Source: Microcyclospora pomicola | Lineage: Eukaryota > Ascomycota > Dothideomycetes > Capnodiales | Reading direction: 5' to 3' | DNA: 64,000 bases | Assembly: GCA_002786065.1 (NCBI GenBank) | Contig: NHNY01000032.1 | Location: 124,001-188,000 of the forward strand | Shown here: positions 1 to 10,812 of the stretch, in pieces | Layout of the letters: each line of letters begins with the position of its first letter | Numbering within the stretch: position 1 is the stretch's first letter | Position numbers and translations under genes: made by a program | The notes under the pieces: model-generated | Databases searched by the model: none | The model's input: only the letters and a program-made list of their open reading frames with translations | What the model was told of the DNA's origin: nothing

Positions 1-1
1 T

Positions 2-338
2 AAGCGAGATTGGCAAGGCTGGACACCGCAACAAATCGCCGTCTTCTCAGGTCACCAACAGACCGCACATCTTTTCAGCACGTCAAGCAATGCACCTAGC
101 GATCATCCTGCTCGTGGAGGAGTCCGTGGCTATTGCGATTGCTGTGGGCACGTAAGTCGAACCAATCGATCATCGAGCAACAAGCTCTTCAGATATGCTA
201 AGCGTTCTATAGGACTTGGTGGACATCCAGCATCACTGCACTGTGTGTCATGTCCCTCCAGGATATGATCTCTGTTTTCGCTGCATCCAGGATGTAGATG
301 TTTTACACCCGGAGCATGTCTTCACGACTACGTTCTGA
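2..338 (+). CDS. ZZ-type zinc-finger protein, 3' end only
   Basis: Two exons (2-151 and 213-338) read through a canonical GTAAGT...TAG intron and give the last 92 residues of a protein that begins outside the window. The C-terminal half has the ZZ zinc-finger pattern: a CDCCGH start, then HCTVC, then YDLCFRC, then a closing HPEH pair. ZZ domains bind two zinc ions and usually mediate protein contacts such as histone-tail or N-degron binding. In filamentous fungi they are often appended to ankyrin, NACHT or kinase proteins, so the missing N-terminus decides the function. The intron splits the domain right after the first Cys cluster. The residues before the domain (KRDWQGWTPQQIAVF) resemble no family I can name. 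The frame is open to the window edge, so no start can be given. Confidence 0.72.
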
Positions 339-1912
339 TACTGAAGGTAGGAGCGACACTGTTACATCTCATGTCAGAAAGCACATTACGACGTTCACTA
401 CTATCAAATGTGATCATGCTTCTCTTCCACCCGTGGAACCTTTCCCCAACTTTTGCTATGACGGCGAGACGCACCTATGGACAAACTTGCTCTTCCAACC
501 GCAACGCGCACCGCTGCTTTACGGCCTTATGCCAAGATATGCCGCAGCAGAGAAGGAAGGTGACACTTTTGTTTTTGCGTCGCAAGCGACCGTAGAGACA
601 CTACCATCTGGTCGTAGGAGGGAGATCGCTCACATCTGCAGCAACGTACAGATCCATCTCCAGACTGTGCTACGACGGGATGGCCGTGACCTGGAAAGGG
701 CAGATCCGCGAAGGCGTACGCATGTCGACAGACTGGAAGAGGGATTGGCGAAAGGAGGGACGAGGGAGAGTGACTCATACTGGTCTAACGATAGCGGCGA
801 CCCTTACTGCTCGAGTTTCGAGATTCAGGATGTTGAAACAACGCTCAGCGCTGCTGATGTCGAACAGGCTTGTGGATACTCAAACACATGACTCGCGTAA
901 GGTTGAGAGAGCCTCTCTTCGGCCGCAATGCACTATGTAGCTGCTTCATGATAACGCCGGCTATTGCGGCGACGCCCGATCTGCTGCCTGCCCCTCCAAG
1001 TCTTGGCAAGTACCGTTCGTCGCATGCTCAAACCCTGCAGTAGCAGCAAGCAACCCAGAAACAATACATTCGCAAAGCGGGATCTGTCGCGGTAGACGTA
1101 TCGAAACCCTTGCTAAGACTTGGGAGCAGTTGGGCCGCTGCAAATGGCTATAGACCGAAGAATACACTAATGCACAGATTGGCAAGCAATGCACCTGCGC
1201 GTTCTTTTGCCAAGAAGATTGGGTGTAAGATCTTTGGACCAGCACGAAAGCAAGCGGGATAGATGCAGGATAGGTTAAGGAAGGCAATGCCTTATTGCTG
1301 AACATGACGTCTCTAAGTTGTGAGAGATACGTGGTAATGAAGTGTGAGGTACTTGATGGTGCATTCCGCTACGCAGGGTCTCCGTTAAGCGGGGATGGGG
1401 GTTACCTACTTTACTTTACAGTGTGGTTGGCAGTGCAGAACAACATCTGAGATAATGCCTCGTGCAACATGTTGAATGCGAGTCAAATGTACCATGCCCT
1501 AGATCTTATATGATACAGACATAAGCACAAGCAGTTCTGTTCTGCGGTGTACCTAGGTATGCGACACTCTTTTGTCTCTGTGAAAACAGTGGGGCGAACC
1601 CGTCGGATATTCATGCTAGCGCGCCATTGACCAGCGGACTTCCCAATGGTCATGACTTCTTCCGACATTACATTCATGTCAGGGGGAGTCGATATCGTTC
1701 AAGAAGATGCGCGTACGCTTGACGGCACGAAGGCTTTGCACTGTGGCAGATGACCTCGCGACCTGAAATCCCCTGTGATCCATCGCAGGCTACGCGTCTG
1801 CCGCGCCATTCCATCCCTTGTGGGATACAAATCCGCTTTCTTTGGGGTTCGCTCTTCAGCCTTCATTCTGGGCACTTCGACTTTCTCGCGCGACCTCTGT
1901 ATTTCTGAATCC
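339..1912. other. intergenic, no supported gene
   Basis: The open frames here (for example 298-891 on + and 961-1305 on -) have composition unlike proteins and match no family. The stretch should hold the terminator of the ZZ gene and the promoter of the coiled-coil gene. I see no repeat or RNA gene. Confidence 0.5.
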
Positions 1913-3199
1913 ATGGACATGCCGGATGCCGGGCCCCAGGCATCAACGAGGAACAATGCCCACCGTCGTCCATCATTCAAATTCACCTCTGCTCAATCAA
2001 TCGCCACTTTAGACCAACGACTGACCCAGCTGGAGGCGCGCCGTGCCAGCACCAGCCAACAAGGTCGCGGCGCGACGCCTACAAGATCGACCGCCGCGAT
2101 CGCGCTGGATGCGGATTTCGACCATGCCGAGGATCGCTGGAACGATGTGCAGGCGTTTGCCAGCAAGCTGGAGAAGCTGAGCAACCGCACGCAGGATCGG
2201 ATCAGCTTCGTGGAGAATGTGCAGAACACGACGGAAGCCCGGCTGGCGAAGTTGGAGGGTGCGTCGGGGTCGGCGGGCTTGTTTCAAGGACCTATCGCCG
2301 AGCAACTTCGGAGACGCGATGAGCGGATCCTCAGGCTGGAGGAGAACCTGCGCGCTCGAGACGAGCGCATGAAGCGCCTCGAGGACACGATCCAGCCGTA
2401 CAAGCTTTACCTCGATAAAGCGAAGGAAGCTGATCAGAAACTCAACGCGTCGATGGCGCAGATCAAGAACTATCTAAACTTGAAGAAACGCAATGAGAGT
2501 GCTTCGCCGCTCGTCAACTCACAGAGCAATGCCGATCATGCTCCATCGAAAGCTCCGGAGCCTGCCAAGGTTGCCACGCGCCAGGACTCTATTCAAGACG
2601 TCGCGGGGACGTTGATCGCGATGCTCGGGGAGGGTGCAAGCTTAGACGGCGACATGTTGACCGCCCTGAATGCTGCGTTGGCTCGGTCTGCAAGAGTATC
2701 ACCCAGATCTGATCCTGGGCAGCCAAGCATAGATATAGCCCACGAGCCCCCGCGAGCAGAATCTTACGAGAGTCAAGATGACGTGCGCCCATGGGAGGCT
2801 CCCATGAGGCCCAGTTCAACATATCACATACGAGCGAACAGGAATGGAACTGGCAAGCAGGACATCTCACAAGCAGAGAACCATAATACACTATATCTGG
2901 AGAGCAACGGTAACGGCATCCCGTTCAAGTCAGCCATGAAGTCGCGTAAGCGCAGCCCGGTTGGCGAAACAGAACAAGACGAGACGCCTCGCAAACGTGT
3001 TCGCATCTCTCAGCCTTCCACTCCCATCGCAGGTCCCGTCAGTGGAACGCTGGACGACGACATCTCAGGCGCAGCTGAAGAAGGCGATGGCACCCCGGAG
3101 GTTCGAAGAACGCCGCGTGCAACCCGACGGCGAGCGCAGGATCCAGACATGGTAGACTGGAAGAAGGCAAGCGACGCTTTGCGCGGGATACGGCCGTGA
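1913..3199 (+). CDS. hypothetical coiled-coil protein
   Basis: Single exon, 428 residues from the ATG at 1913. The frame stays open upstream to 1775, but the MDMPDAGPQ start is preferred because the upstream residues look like translated leader. After a polar start, residues 25-190 are rich in heptad-like Glu, Arg, Lys and Leu (a SIATLDQRLTQLEARR stretch and LRRRDERILRLEENLRARD), which predicts two or three coiled-coil segments. The C-terminal half is low-complexity, with basic clusters (MKSRKRS, PRKRVRIS) suggesting nuclear import, and ends with DMVDWKKASDALRGIRP. No catalytic motif or membrane segment is visible. It could be a spindle, kinetochore or chromatin scaffold, but that is only inference from the shape. 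I do not recognise the family. Confidence 0.68.
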   Translation: MDMPDAGPQASTRNNAHRRPSFKFTSAQSIATLDQRLTQLEARRASTSQQGRGATPTRSTAAIALDADFDHAEDRWNDVQAFASKLEKLSNRTQDRISFVENVQNTTEARLAKLEGASGSAGLFQGPIAEQLRRRDERILRLEENLRARDERMKRLEDTIQPYKLYLDKAKEADQKLNASMAQIKNYLNLKKRNESASPLVNSQSNADHAPSKAPEPAKVATRQDSIQDVAGTLIAMLGEGASLDGDMLTALNAALARSARVSPRSDPGQPSIDIAHEPPRAESYESQDDVRPWEAPMRPSSTYHIRANRNGTGKQDISQAENHNTLYLESNGNGIPFKSAMKSRKRSPVGETEQDETPRKRVRISQPSTPIAGPVSGTLDDDISGAAEEGDGTPEVRRTPRATRRRAQDPDMVDWKKASDALRGIRP

Positions 3200-4279
3200 T
3201 GAGCATTGCGCACGTGTATTCACGAGGCGTAGTAACGAGGGAGCATCATGTATCGCTTATGAGGCGGTAGATCTCCCAGAGCTGCGTGACAGCGCCATCT
3301 AGAGCATGTGTTCCCTGTCATATGGTGTCGCAGTACTTTGACATTTCGCAACCTATCTTACACGTAGGTATGTACTACTATATATGACTGTGCCAGAAGA
3401 TTCAGACGATGCGGTTCATCACAGGTGTAGACTGTGCATCGCTAGGCTGGACGTTATCGTGAACATACCTAGGGACTTTACATATCTAATTGTCTTATAT
3501 ATGCAAAGCTATGTACCTTATGCATGTGGCTACTCCGCAATTCCGTCCGCCTTTTCAGTCGTGCTCACCCAACTTTTGCGCCATGCATGAACAGCGATCC
3601 GGAAGTCACCGGTATCTCAGAAATGCGCACGTTGAGCCGCCGCCGACGCACTACGTACCGCCATGCGAGTCCACGCAATGTACCTGTAGATTTATCGACA
3701 GATGTGGCCACGCTGACCAGATCCAAGACCGCGATATCAGAGGATTCAGAGGTACACACATATGACCATGCCATTTGTGAAGTCCACAACATGCGTTTCA
3801 TGAGACCTCCAACTGAATGATGATAGAGGCGTCGCGTGAGTAATAAGCATCGCCAGGGAGGTCGCAGAGGCTTGGGCCGCTCCACCAATGACATGACGCA
3901 ATGCCAGCCCGACATGTGCCAAACGCCGATGACACCGATGGCAGCTCAGCTCCACCCAAACCTTATTCGCGCTCCACAAGCTGCCATGCACGTCACGTTT
4001 TTGGTTGGGTTTCGTCCCGCGGGAGCCGTCGATATGGATGATGGTGGTGTGCGGATGCTGGTGCGAGCAGGATTAGATTCCTTCCATTCTTCTGCTTCGT
4101 CTTCGTTTCTCCTACTTGTCTTGGAGTGCGTGGAAGAGCTCCATTTTGGTTTCAGTCCTCCAGCCACTGCGCGCATTGGATCTGGTCTGCGAGACTACGG
4201 CACGTTTTCGCTCCTCGTCACCGCTGAGGACAACAGCTGAGGCCTGTCGTGTGTTCGGATCCAACACCCTGCCGTAAAG
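3200..4279. other. intergenic, no supported gene
   Basis: About 1.1 kb between two + strand genes. Short frames such as 3836-4240 are not protein-like. It presumably holds the terminator of the coiled-coil gene and the promoter of the transporter. Confidence 0.45.
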
Positions 4280-6502
4280 ATGGTGAATCTTCAGGATCTC
4301 AACATCTCGCATGCCGAGCACGATGCATATCCGGAACGCTTTCGACGGTACTCCGGAGATGTCGGGTTGGAGCGCGAATACTCCCAAGCGCACGAACGAG
4401 AGCTGGCTGCGATACGCGCACGAGAGCAAGATCGAGAGGTGGCAGAAGAGGGCCCAGAAGCTGAACAAGGAGCGCCTCAGGAAGAGGTCGAAGAAGCGGA
4501 GTCCGTCAGCTCGTATGACGATGAGTCCACCCGGACAGGCGCGCGGAAACGGACGGGCATGTCGCGCGGTTCGTCGCATTTGACGCAGATGTCAACCAAC
4601 ACGAACTATGAGACCGATATCATGGCCTACCTCGACCGGCACCCGACGGCCGTCCGGCGGATCCAGGACCATCGTCTACAGCATTCGATGACTGTGGGCT
4701 CAAAGAAGGCCAACTCGGGGCCGGTTGATCTGCCACAATTTGGTGGAGGCAAACCATATCCCCCTCCACTTCCGGAGAGGGACGAGTACGTGGTGGAGTT
4801 TGAGGGACACGACGATCCGCGTCACGGTGGGTACATGAAATGATCTAGAAGAGGTGATCAGAGCGAGGCTGACATGATTTCAAGCTCAAAATTGGCCGAT
4901 GAAGAAGAAGGTCCTTATCGGTAGTATCTTGATCCTTGACGCGCTCGCAGCTACCCTCGCCTCGTCCATCTTCTCTGCAGCGAGCACCGCCATCGAAGAA
5001 GAATTCCAAAAAGGGCGCGAGGTCGTGACATTAGGCACGTCTCTCTTTGTGCTCGGGTATGCCCTCGGTCCCACCATATTCGCTCCACTTTCCGAGCTAT
5101 ACGGGCGACGACTGCCTATCATCCTCGGTGCATTTGCGTTCGGCATCTTCAACATCGGTGTTGCGGTGGCCAAGGATTACCAGACTCTCATGATCTGCCG
5201 CTTCTTCGCCGGTGTAATGGGATCCGCCCCGCTGACCGTCGTCGCTGCCATCTTCGCCGACATGTTCAACAACGAAGTGCGTGGTGTTTCCGTCGCCATC
5301 TTCTCCGCCAGTATCATCAACGGCCCCTTTTGCGGCCCCATGATTGGCGGCTTCATCACCAAGTCATATCTGGGCTGGCGCTGGGTGGCTTACATCCCGT
5401 CGTTCATGGGATTCGCGGCATGCGTGCTGGCCTTGCTTTTCCAGGAAGAGTCCTACGGTCCCGTGATTCTGGTGGCGAAAGCCTCGGAGCTGCGACGTAA
5501 GACTCGAAACTGGGGTATCCACGCGAAGCAAGAAGAGATTGAGGTGGACTTGAAAGAGCTGCTGTCGAAGAACTTGTCTCGTCCGCTCCGAATCCTGTTC
5601 ACGGAGCCAATCGTACTGCTTATCACGGTCTATATGAGTTTCATCTATGGGCTGCTGTATCTGTCCTTGACGGCTTACGCCCTCATCTTCGGTCAAGTGT
5701 ATGGCTTTAGTCTGGGTGTCAATGGATTGCCGTACATCGGCATGATTGTGGGGGTATTCATCGGCTTCATTATCGTTCTCCTCCTGAACAAGTCGTACGT
5801 GCGGAAGCTGCAGGCCAACAACAACATTCCGGTCCCGGAGTGGCGTCTGCCCATCACAATGGTGAGTTTTGGATCTCTCTAACATCCATCCCTGTCTCTA
5901 ACGCTAACCACATCTCCCAGGTCGGAGGCATCTCCTTCTCCATCGGCCTCTTCTGGCTCGGCTGGACCGGCTTCACTCCGACCATCCCGTGGATCGTCCC
6001 CACACTCGCCGGTCTCGCCCTCGGCTTCGGCATCTTCACGGTCTTCCTGCAATGCCTGAACTACATCATCGACGCGTACCTGATGTTCGCGGCGTCCGCC
6101 ATCGCAGCCAACACCATCATGCGCTCCCTCTTCGGCGCCGTCTTCCCCCTCTTCGCCACCTACATGTTCGAGGGCATCGGCATCAACTGGGGCCTGACCT
6201 TGCTCGGCTGCGTCGCCGCCCTCTTCATCCCCATGCCCTTCATTCTCTACTTCTTCGGCCGGACCATCCGCGCCAAGAGCAAGTTCGCCCCCGCGCCGGA
6301 TATCGAGCAGGATAAACGACAGCACGATGAGGAAAGTCGTGGTGGAGGCGAGGGTGATGGGGAGAAGGAGGAGGGGAATGGGAATGCGGATCGCAGCAGC
6401 GAGGGCCGCGTACCGGAAAAGGAAGAGGGCAGTGGCGAGAACACGGATAGAAGCGCTGACAGTAGTGCTGACAGCGCCGCAGAGAAGAAGAAAGATGCGT
6501 AA
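4280..6502 (+). CDS. MFS polyamine/drug:H+ antiporter (Tpo1-like, DHA1)
   Basis: Exons 4280-4826, 4885-5861 and 5921-6502 give 701 residues. Intron 1 (58 bp, GTGGGT, branch GCTGAC) restores the family hallmark just before the first helix (VEFEGHDDPRHAQNWPMKKK). Intron 2 (GTGAGT, branch GCTAACC) joins RLPITM to VGGISFSIG. The first 180 residues are a hydrophilic, Ser/Glu-rich cytoplasmic tail. Twelve predicted helices follow, with the MFS motif after helix 2 (LSELYGRRLP) and the helix-5 antiporter region (GPFCGPMIGGFI). The C-terminus is an unusually long Glu/Ser/Lys tail from about residue 635. Fungal Tpo1/Flu1 relatives export polyamines, weak acids and azoles across the plasma membrane using the proton gradient. 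The substrate here cannot be read from sequence. Confidence 0.9.
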
Positions 6503-8407
6503 GGCTCCTTCTTCAATGTTGGTGAAATTTGCATTAATTCAGATCGATCTTATTTAAGCGTACATATGCTCCACGCATGGCGAATTTGGTTCTCCAGAAA
6601 ACATCTTCCAAATTCCCGAATCCGAGAGAAAATGTGTTCATGTCTACTTCACGATCTGAATGTCGTCATGTCGCGGGCCTGTTTTCATAGGTTCACCATT
6701 CAAGTTCTACTTGTACCCTCGCTACCGTTTTCGACTCTTTCGCTGGGCATCTGATGTTGTGTCCCGTTCCTTTCAAAGTCACGGTTGATGGCTTGTTTGA
6801 ATAGCCATCACACTGCCATTGGACCGTCTTCCGCGACGTGGATCTACTGCGGATGTATATAGACAAATTTTCCATCGGTCGCCATAAGTACATCAATGAT
6901 GCATGGCGATCTGTGGACAGCACGCATCACGGCGATCCTGTCGTCCATAGACCGAGATCTGGATGCCGCAGACCCTCACTTGAAAGCTATGTATAGTCAT
7001 GACTATCACAATGCGACATAGATGGCTGGCTGATGTCAACCTCATCCACTATCAACATGAAACCCGCCCATCGTACCTGGTGTACGCTTCGCATCCACGA
7101 ACGTTGTAACCCGCGCGCATATATTTAGCTAACGTCCACTTCGGCCCGCCGGCCGTCGAGTTTCTGCAGACCTTATTTGCTGCGCGGCAAAAGACATGGG
7201 CGTAGCGTGGCCACCGACCGCGTTTGGCGGGGAAGGCTATTCGACTGCAGGGGTAAGCTCTAGATTGAAGGTGGAATTGATCAACCTCGCTGCACGACCG
7301 TTGCGGAAGTTCGGAGCTGGATATAGTAACAGATGTTGCGTGGATGCTTCTGCGGTTGTAGCTATTCTGGTGGCATGCTGTGCCTCTTTTCATCTCGTGC
7401 CGGCACACTCCCCATAGCGAAATGACGACCTGGAAGTGATGTGGGCGTATGGGGGATTTGGTGGCGGACGAATGCGTTTCATGTGTCTGGATCGAGAGGG
7501 GCATGTTCGTGGTATGTCCGTGACTTCGTCTCTTCCCATGACGAGTGTAGCGCCGCACAATGGCACAATGGCACAAGGCTGACGATGGAAAGGTGCTGGA
7601 CCTATCAGTTTGATGGCTCAGGATACACCGTGAGGGATGAGCTGAGCCCGAGCAGGTCTGGTGGTGCGTCCATGGACCTGACGACGGTTCGCGTTTTCCT
7701 CGCCTCGTCCACTCCCCGCTACAGTCCACGAGCCGTTGACGATTGTTGGTGTTTCAGACTGGGCAACCCTAATCACCCGCCGTTAGCGAACTCTGCTCGT
7801 GGGTGGCGCTTCATATCCACCGTAGACTCAGATCACAGAGTCGAAGACCACGACATCAACCCTGAACGTTTCTTAGCCGGACAGTGTACTATCTTGGGAC
7901 TTGACTAGTGTTCTCCATGTTCGACGCCAATGGCTGGTCGAGGTACTGAGACTAAGGTTGTGCGTCGTGAACATGTGGACTGTTGGATTTGGGGAGTATG
8001 TGAGTTGGTTGGAGGCTATATAAGACTGGCCGGTGTCAATGCCACGACGACCGACATCAACACCAACATCCGATGACCGGCAACTTTCTCTTGCATTGTT
8101 GACTTGTTTCTCAGCTGGCCATTTACGTTGCATGAACTTCTCGTAGCGAAGTCACTGTCACTGTACCACAATACTCAAGGTCGGTCATTGCTGGGCGATG
8201 GACTCGTTCACTTGACAATTCCAACGAACCTGACCCATTGCTCTGGACGCTCTTCCCACAGCACCAGGTCTTTTAGCCAAGCTCACTGCCACAAGAAAAT
8301 TCAATCACCAACACGCTTCTAACAACGATTCCGCCCAACATTAACTGATCTGATCTTCACATCGACGTTCTTCACCAGCTAGCTCAACACATTCCCCACC
8401 CACAATC
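6503..8407. other. long intergenic gap, no supported gene
   Basis: About 1.9 kb. The longest frames (7052-7729 on - and 7441-7908 on +) have random-looking composition and no splice-linked continuation. The last 70 bp before the SDR start are C-rich and A-rich, like a fungal 5' leader. No repeats or RNA genes seen. Confidence 0.5.
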
Positions 8408-9783
8408 ATGGCTCCTCGATTCCTGCAGCGCATGCAGCGCCAGAGCGCAGTCTACCGCGAGGTCTTCGGTGAACCCGCCGTGGAGCCTCCTCCGTACCTC
8501 AATGGCCGTCCATCTCCAGACCGTGTTGATACACCTGCCTCTAAGAGAAGCAGACGGCTCCTCAACAAGGCTCTCCCAGTCCCGCCACCACCACCATATC
8601 GAGCAGATCCAAACACGCCGCCAGCCACAGCCGACTACGCCATGCCTCGCAACTCACTAGTCCTCGTCACTGGCGCGAGTGGCTTTCAAGGCTCTTATGT
8701 CGTCGACGAACTCCTCAAAGCCGGCTACCGAGTGCGAGGGACTGTTCGCACAGCCGAGAAAGCCATTTGGACGGCCAAGCTGTACGGCGAGAAATATGGC
8801 CCTGGCCGTTTCACCACCGCCGTCATCCCAGACATGATGGTCAAGGGTGCGTTCGACATCGCCATGCGCAACTGTAGTGGTGTCATTCATTGCGCCTCCG
8901 TCATGACCCTCTCCACCGACCCCCAAGAGGTCATCGTTCCAACCATTGCCGGCGCCCTGAACGCCCTGGAAGCCGCCGCGAAAGAACCGCAGATGCTCCG
9001 CTTCGTCTACTGCTCCTCCACCGCTGCAGCGACGCGAGAAGGCAGCCGCGGCCTCCATCGAGTGACGAGTGCGAGCTGGAACATGGACGCTGTCGGAGCT
9101 GCGTGGGCGCCACCTCCCTACGTCGAAGATCGAGCACGAGATGTGTTTGCGAGCTCCAAAGTCCAGACGGAGCAGGCCATTTGGCAGTGGTACAAGCAGC
9201 GCCGGCCGCGGTTCGTGTTGAATGCTGGTATGTCTCACACTTCCCGTCAATCAAACCCGAGTAGTTCAGGACATGAAGCTAACTACCTCAGTCAGTGCTC
9301 CCTAGCACACTTTACGGGCCTCTACTTGCACCGAAAACGCAAGCTCTGCCCGCCTCTCTCAAGCACCTGAACGTCCTTGTCTTGACCGACAAGCCGGCCG
9401 CGTTGCCACCACGTAAGTGTCCACCTCCGTGACGATCGAAACGTCCCCCGCGCATTCCATACTGACTCCAGCCACCAGACCACTACATCTCCGTCCGCGA
9501 CTCCGCCCTCTTGCATCTCTGCGCCCTCCTCCTCCCAGACGTCCGCAAGCAGCGCATCTTCGCCGTCGCGGGGCCGTACATCCCCTACACCCTGCTGACG
9601 ACGCTGCACCACCTCGCGCCCACGCGCCGTCGCGGTCGTGCGCCCGTCACCGCCTTCGACCAGACCTTCTTCGCCGAGACGTCCCAGGCCGCCGCCCTGC
9701 TCACCCGCTTCACCGGCCGACATGCCTGGGTTGGTCTTGAGGAGTGCCTGCGTGAGACACTGCAGAGCTTGCTAGCAAGGTGA
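8408..9783 (+). CDS. NAD(P)-dependent extended SDR, dihydroflavonol-reductase-like, altered catalytic Tyr
   Basis: Exons 8408-9227, 9296-9412 and 9479-9783 give 413 residues. The 68 and 66 bp introns are both phase 1 and are set by restoring FVLNAVLPSTLYGP and the HHYISVRDSALL segment. From residue 84 it is an extended short-chain dehydrogenase: a Rossmann strand with G89-A-S-G92-F-Q-G95, a VYCSSTAA active-site strand around Ser203-Thr205, and a VLP loop after the active site. The family's YxxxK is here F247-A-S-S-K251, so the catalytic Tyr is replaced by Phe. An 80-residue Pro-rich, basic N-terminal extension with no predicted signal peptide precedes the domain. Relatives reduce ketones or aldehydes such as dihydroflavonols and methylglyoxal. 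This copy may be catalytically impaired or act as a binding protein. Confidence 0.85.
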
Positions 9784-10812
9784 CTCCTCACCTTTATAAC
9801 GGTGTTGCTGGATTGCTTCGGTCACCAACGGCGATGTAGCTTGAGTCCTGAGCTCTCGCCCCTCCCTCCTTTCCTTGACACCCTTTTTTTTTCCTTTTTC
9901 ATTCTATCGCAAAGTTTCCGCGATGTGGGTCCTGCACATATCCCGCAGCTGGGCAATGCGCTGGACTCTATCACACGACACAGCAACTTTTTCTTCTCAC
10001 AATACCCCACAATGATTAATGGAGGACTGGGTCATGAACATGACGGTTCCCGAGGCGTTCGATGACTTTGCAGGATGACTTTGCAGGATGATTTGCTAAC
10101 GACCACGGACTGTATCAGGAGGTTGACCCAACCGTCATGGCTTTCTTGCTACACATCTGATGGAGGAGAAGGGAAGATGTAAAGCAAAGACAGAAGTGGA
10201 CGTACCTCCCTGACTCTCCCACAACTCAAGCACGGCTTGTTGCTGGCTGGCACAGGGGTATCGAGACATGTAGCATGAACTTATATGAAACTATACATCA
10301 CCTTGCCCAGTGATAGTCATTGTAAGGAGCCATTCGAGAGTCATGCAGAACGGTTACCTACCTGCGATTACCTACTTACGTTTACTTACCTTGATGGATG
10401 GGACGTCGGCCTGTGAAGAGCTCGCGATGATGGCGCTGGCGCCGTGGATACGGACGCTACAAGCATGGTCACGTACGTATCAGTCTTCTCAAGTGGATGG
10501 TTCACTTCATACCGTAATCCGTTCTGCGAGACGAAACCACGACGATTCGATAGTGATAAGGGCGACGGCAATAATTGAAGAGAGTGAGAGTGAGAGTTAT
10601 AGAAGCGATTGAGCTGCGTTTTGATTCGTGTTATCTTTCTCCGTTTTCGTGAGTAGTGATGCTCATCATGTATTCATGCAGGAGCGCCGTCCCCTTTCTA
10701 TGCCTTAGCCATCCAACCCGGTCCTTCGTAAAGGTCATTTTCATGTTCGTCATCATTTGCCCAGACCCGCCCAAGAGCATTCGTGTGGTCGTGCATCTCG
10801 CTGCCACTCCGC
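9784..10812. other. intergenic between convergent genes
   Basis: About 1 kb shared by two 3' ends. It contains a short perfect tandem repeat (GATGACTTTGCAG, twice, near 10061-10089) and scattered TACCTAC words at 10355-10395. No gene supported. Confidence 0.45.

Noticed and set aside
298-891. 197-codon frame after the ZZ gene
   Set aside because: It overlaps the ZZ coding end in another frame, and its composition is not protein-like.
5879-6325. Minus-strand acidic frame opposite the transporter
   Set aside because: It is the antisense of exon 3, whose membrane helices fit the family; its Glu/Gly richness mirrors the codons on the other strand.
7052-7729. 225-codon minus-strand frame in a long gap
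   Set aside because: High Ser/His/Arg with no hydrophobic pattern, no family resemblance and no splice partners.
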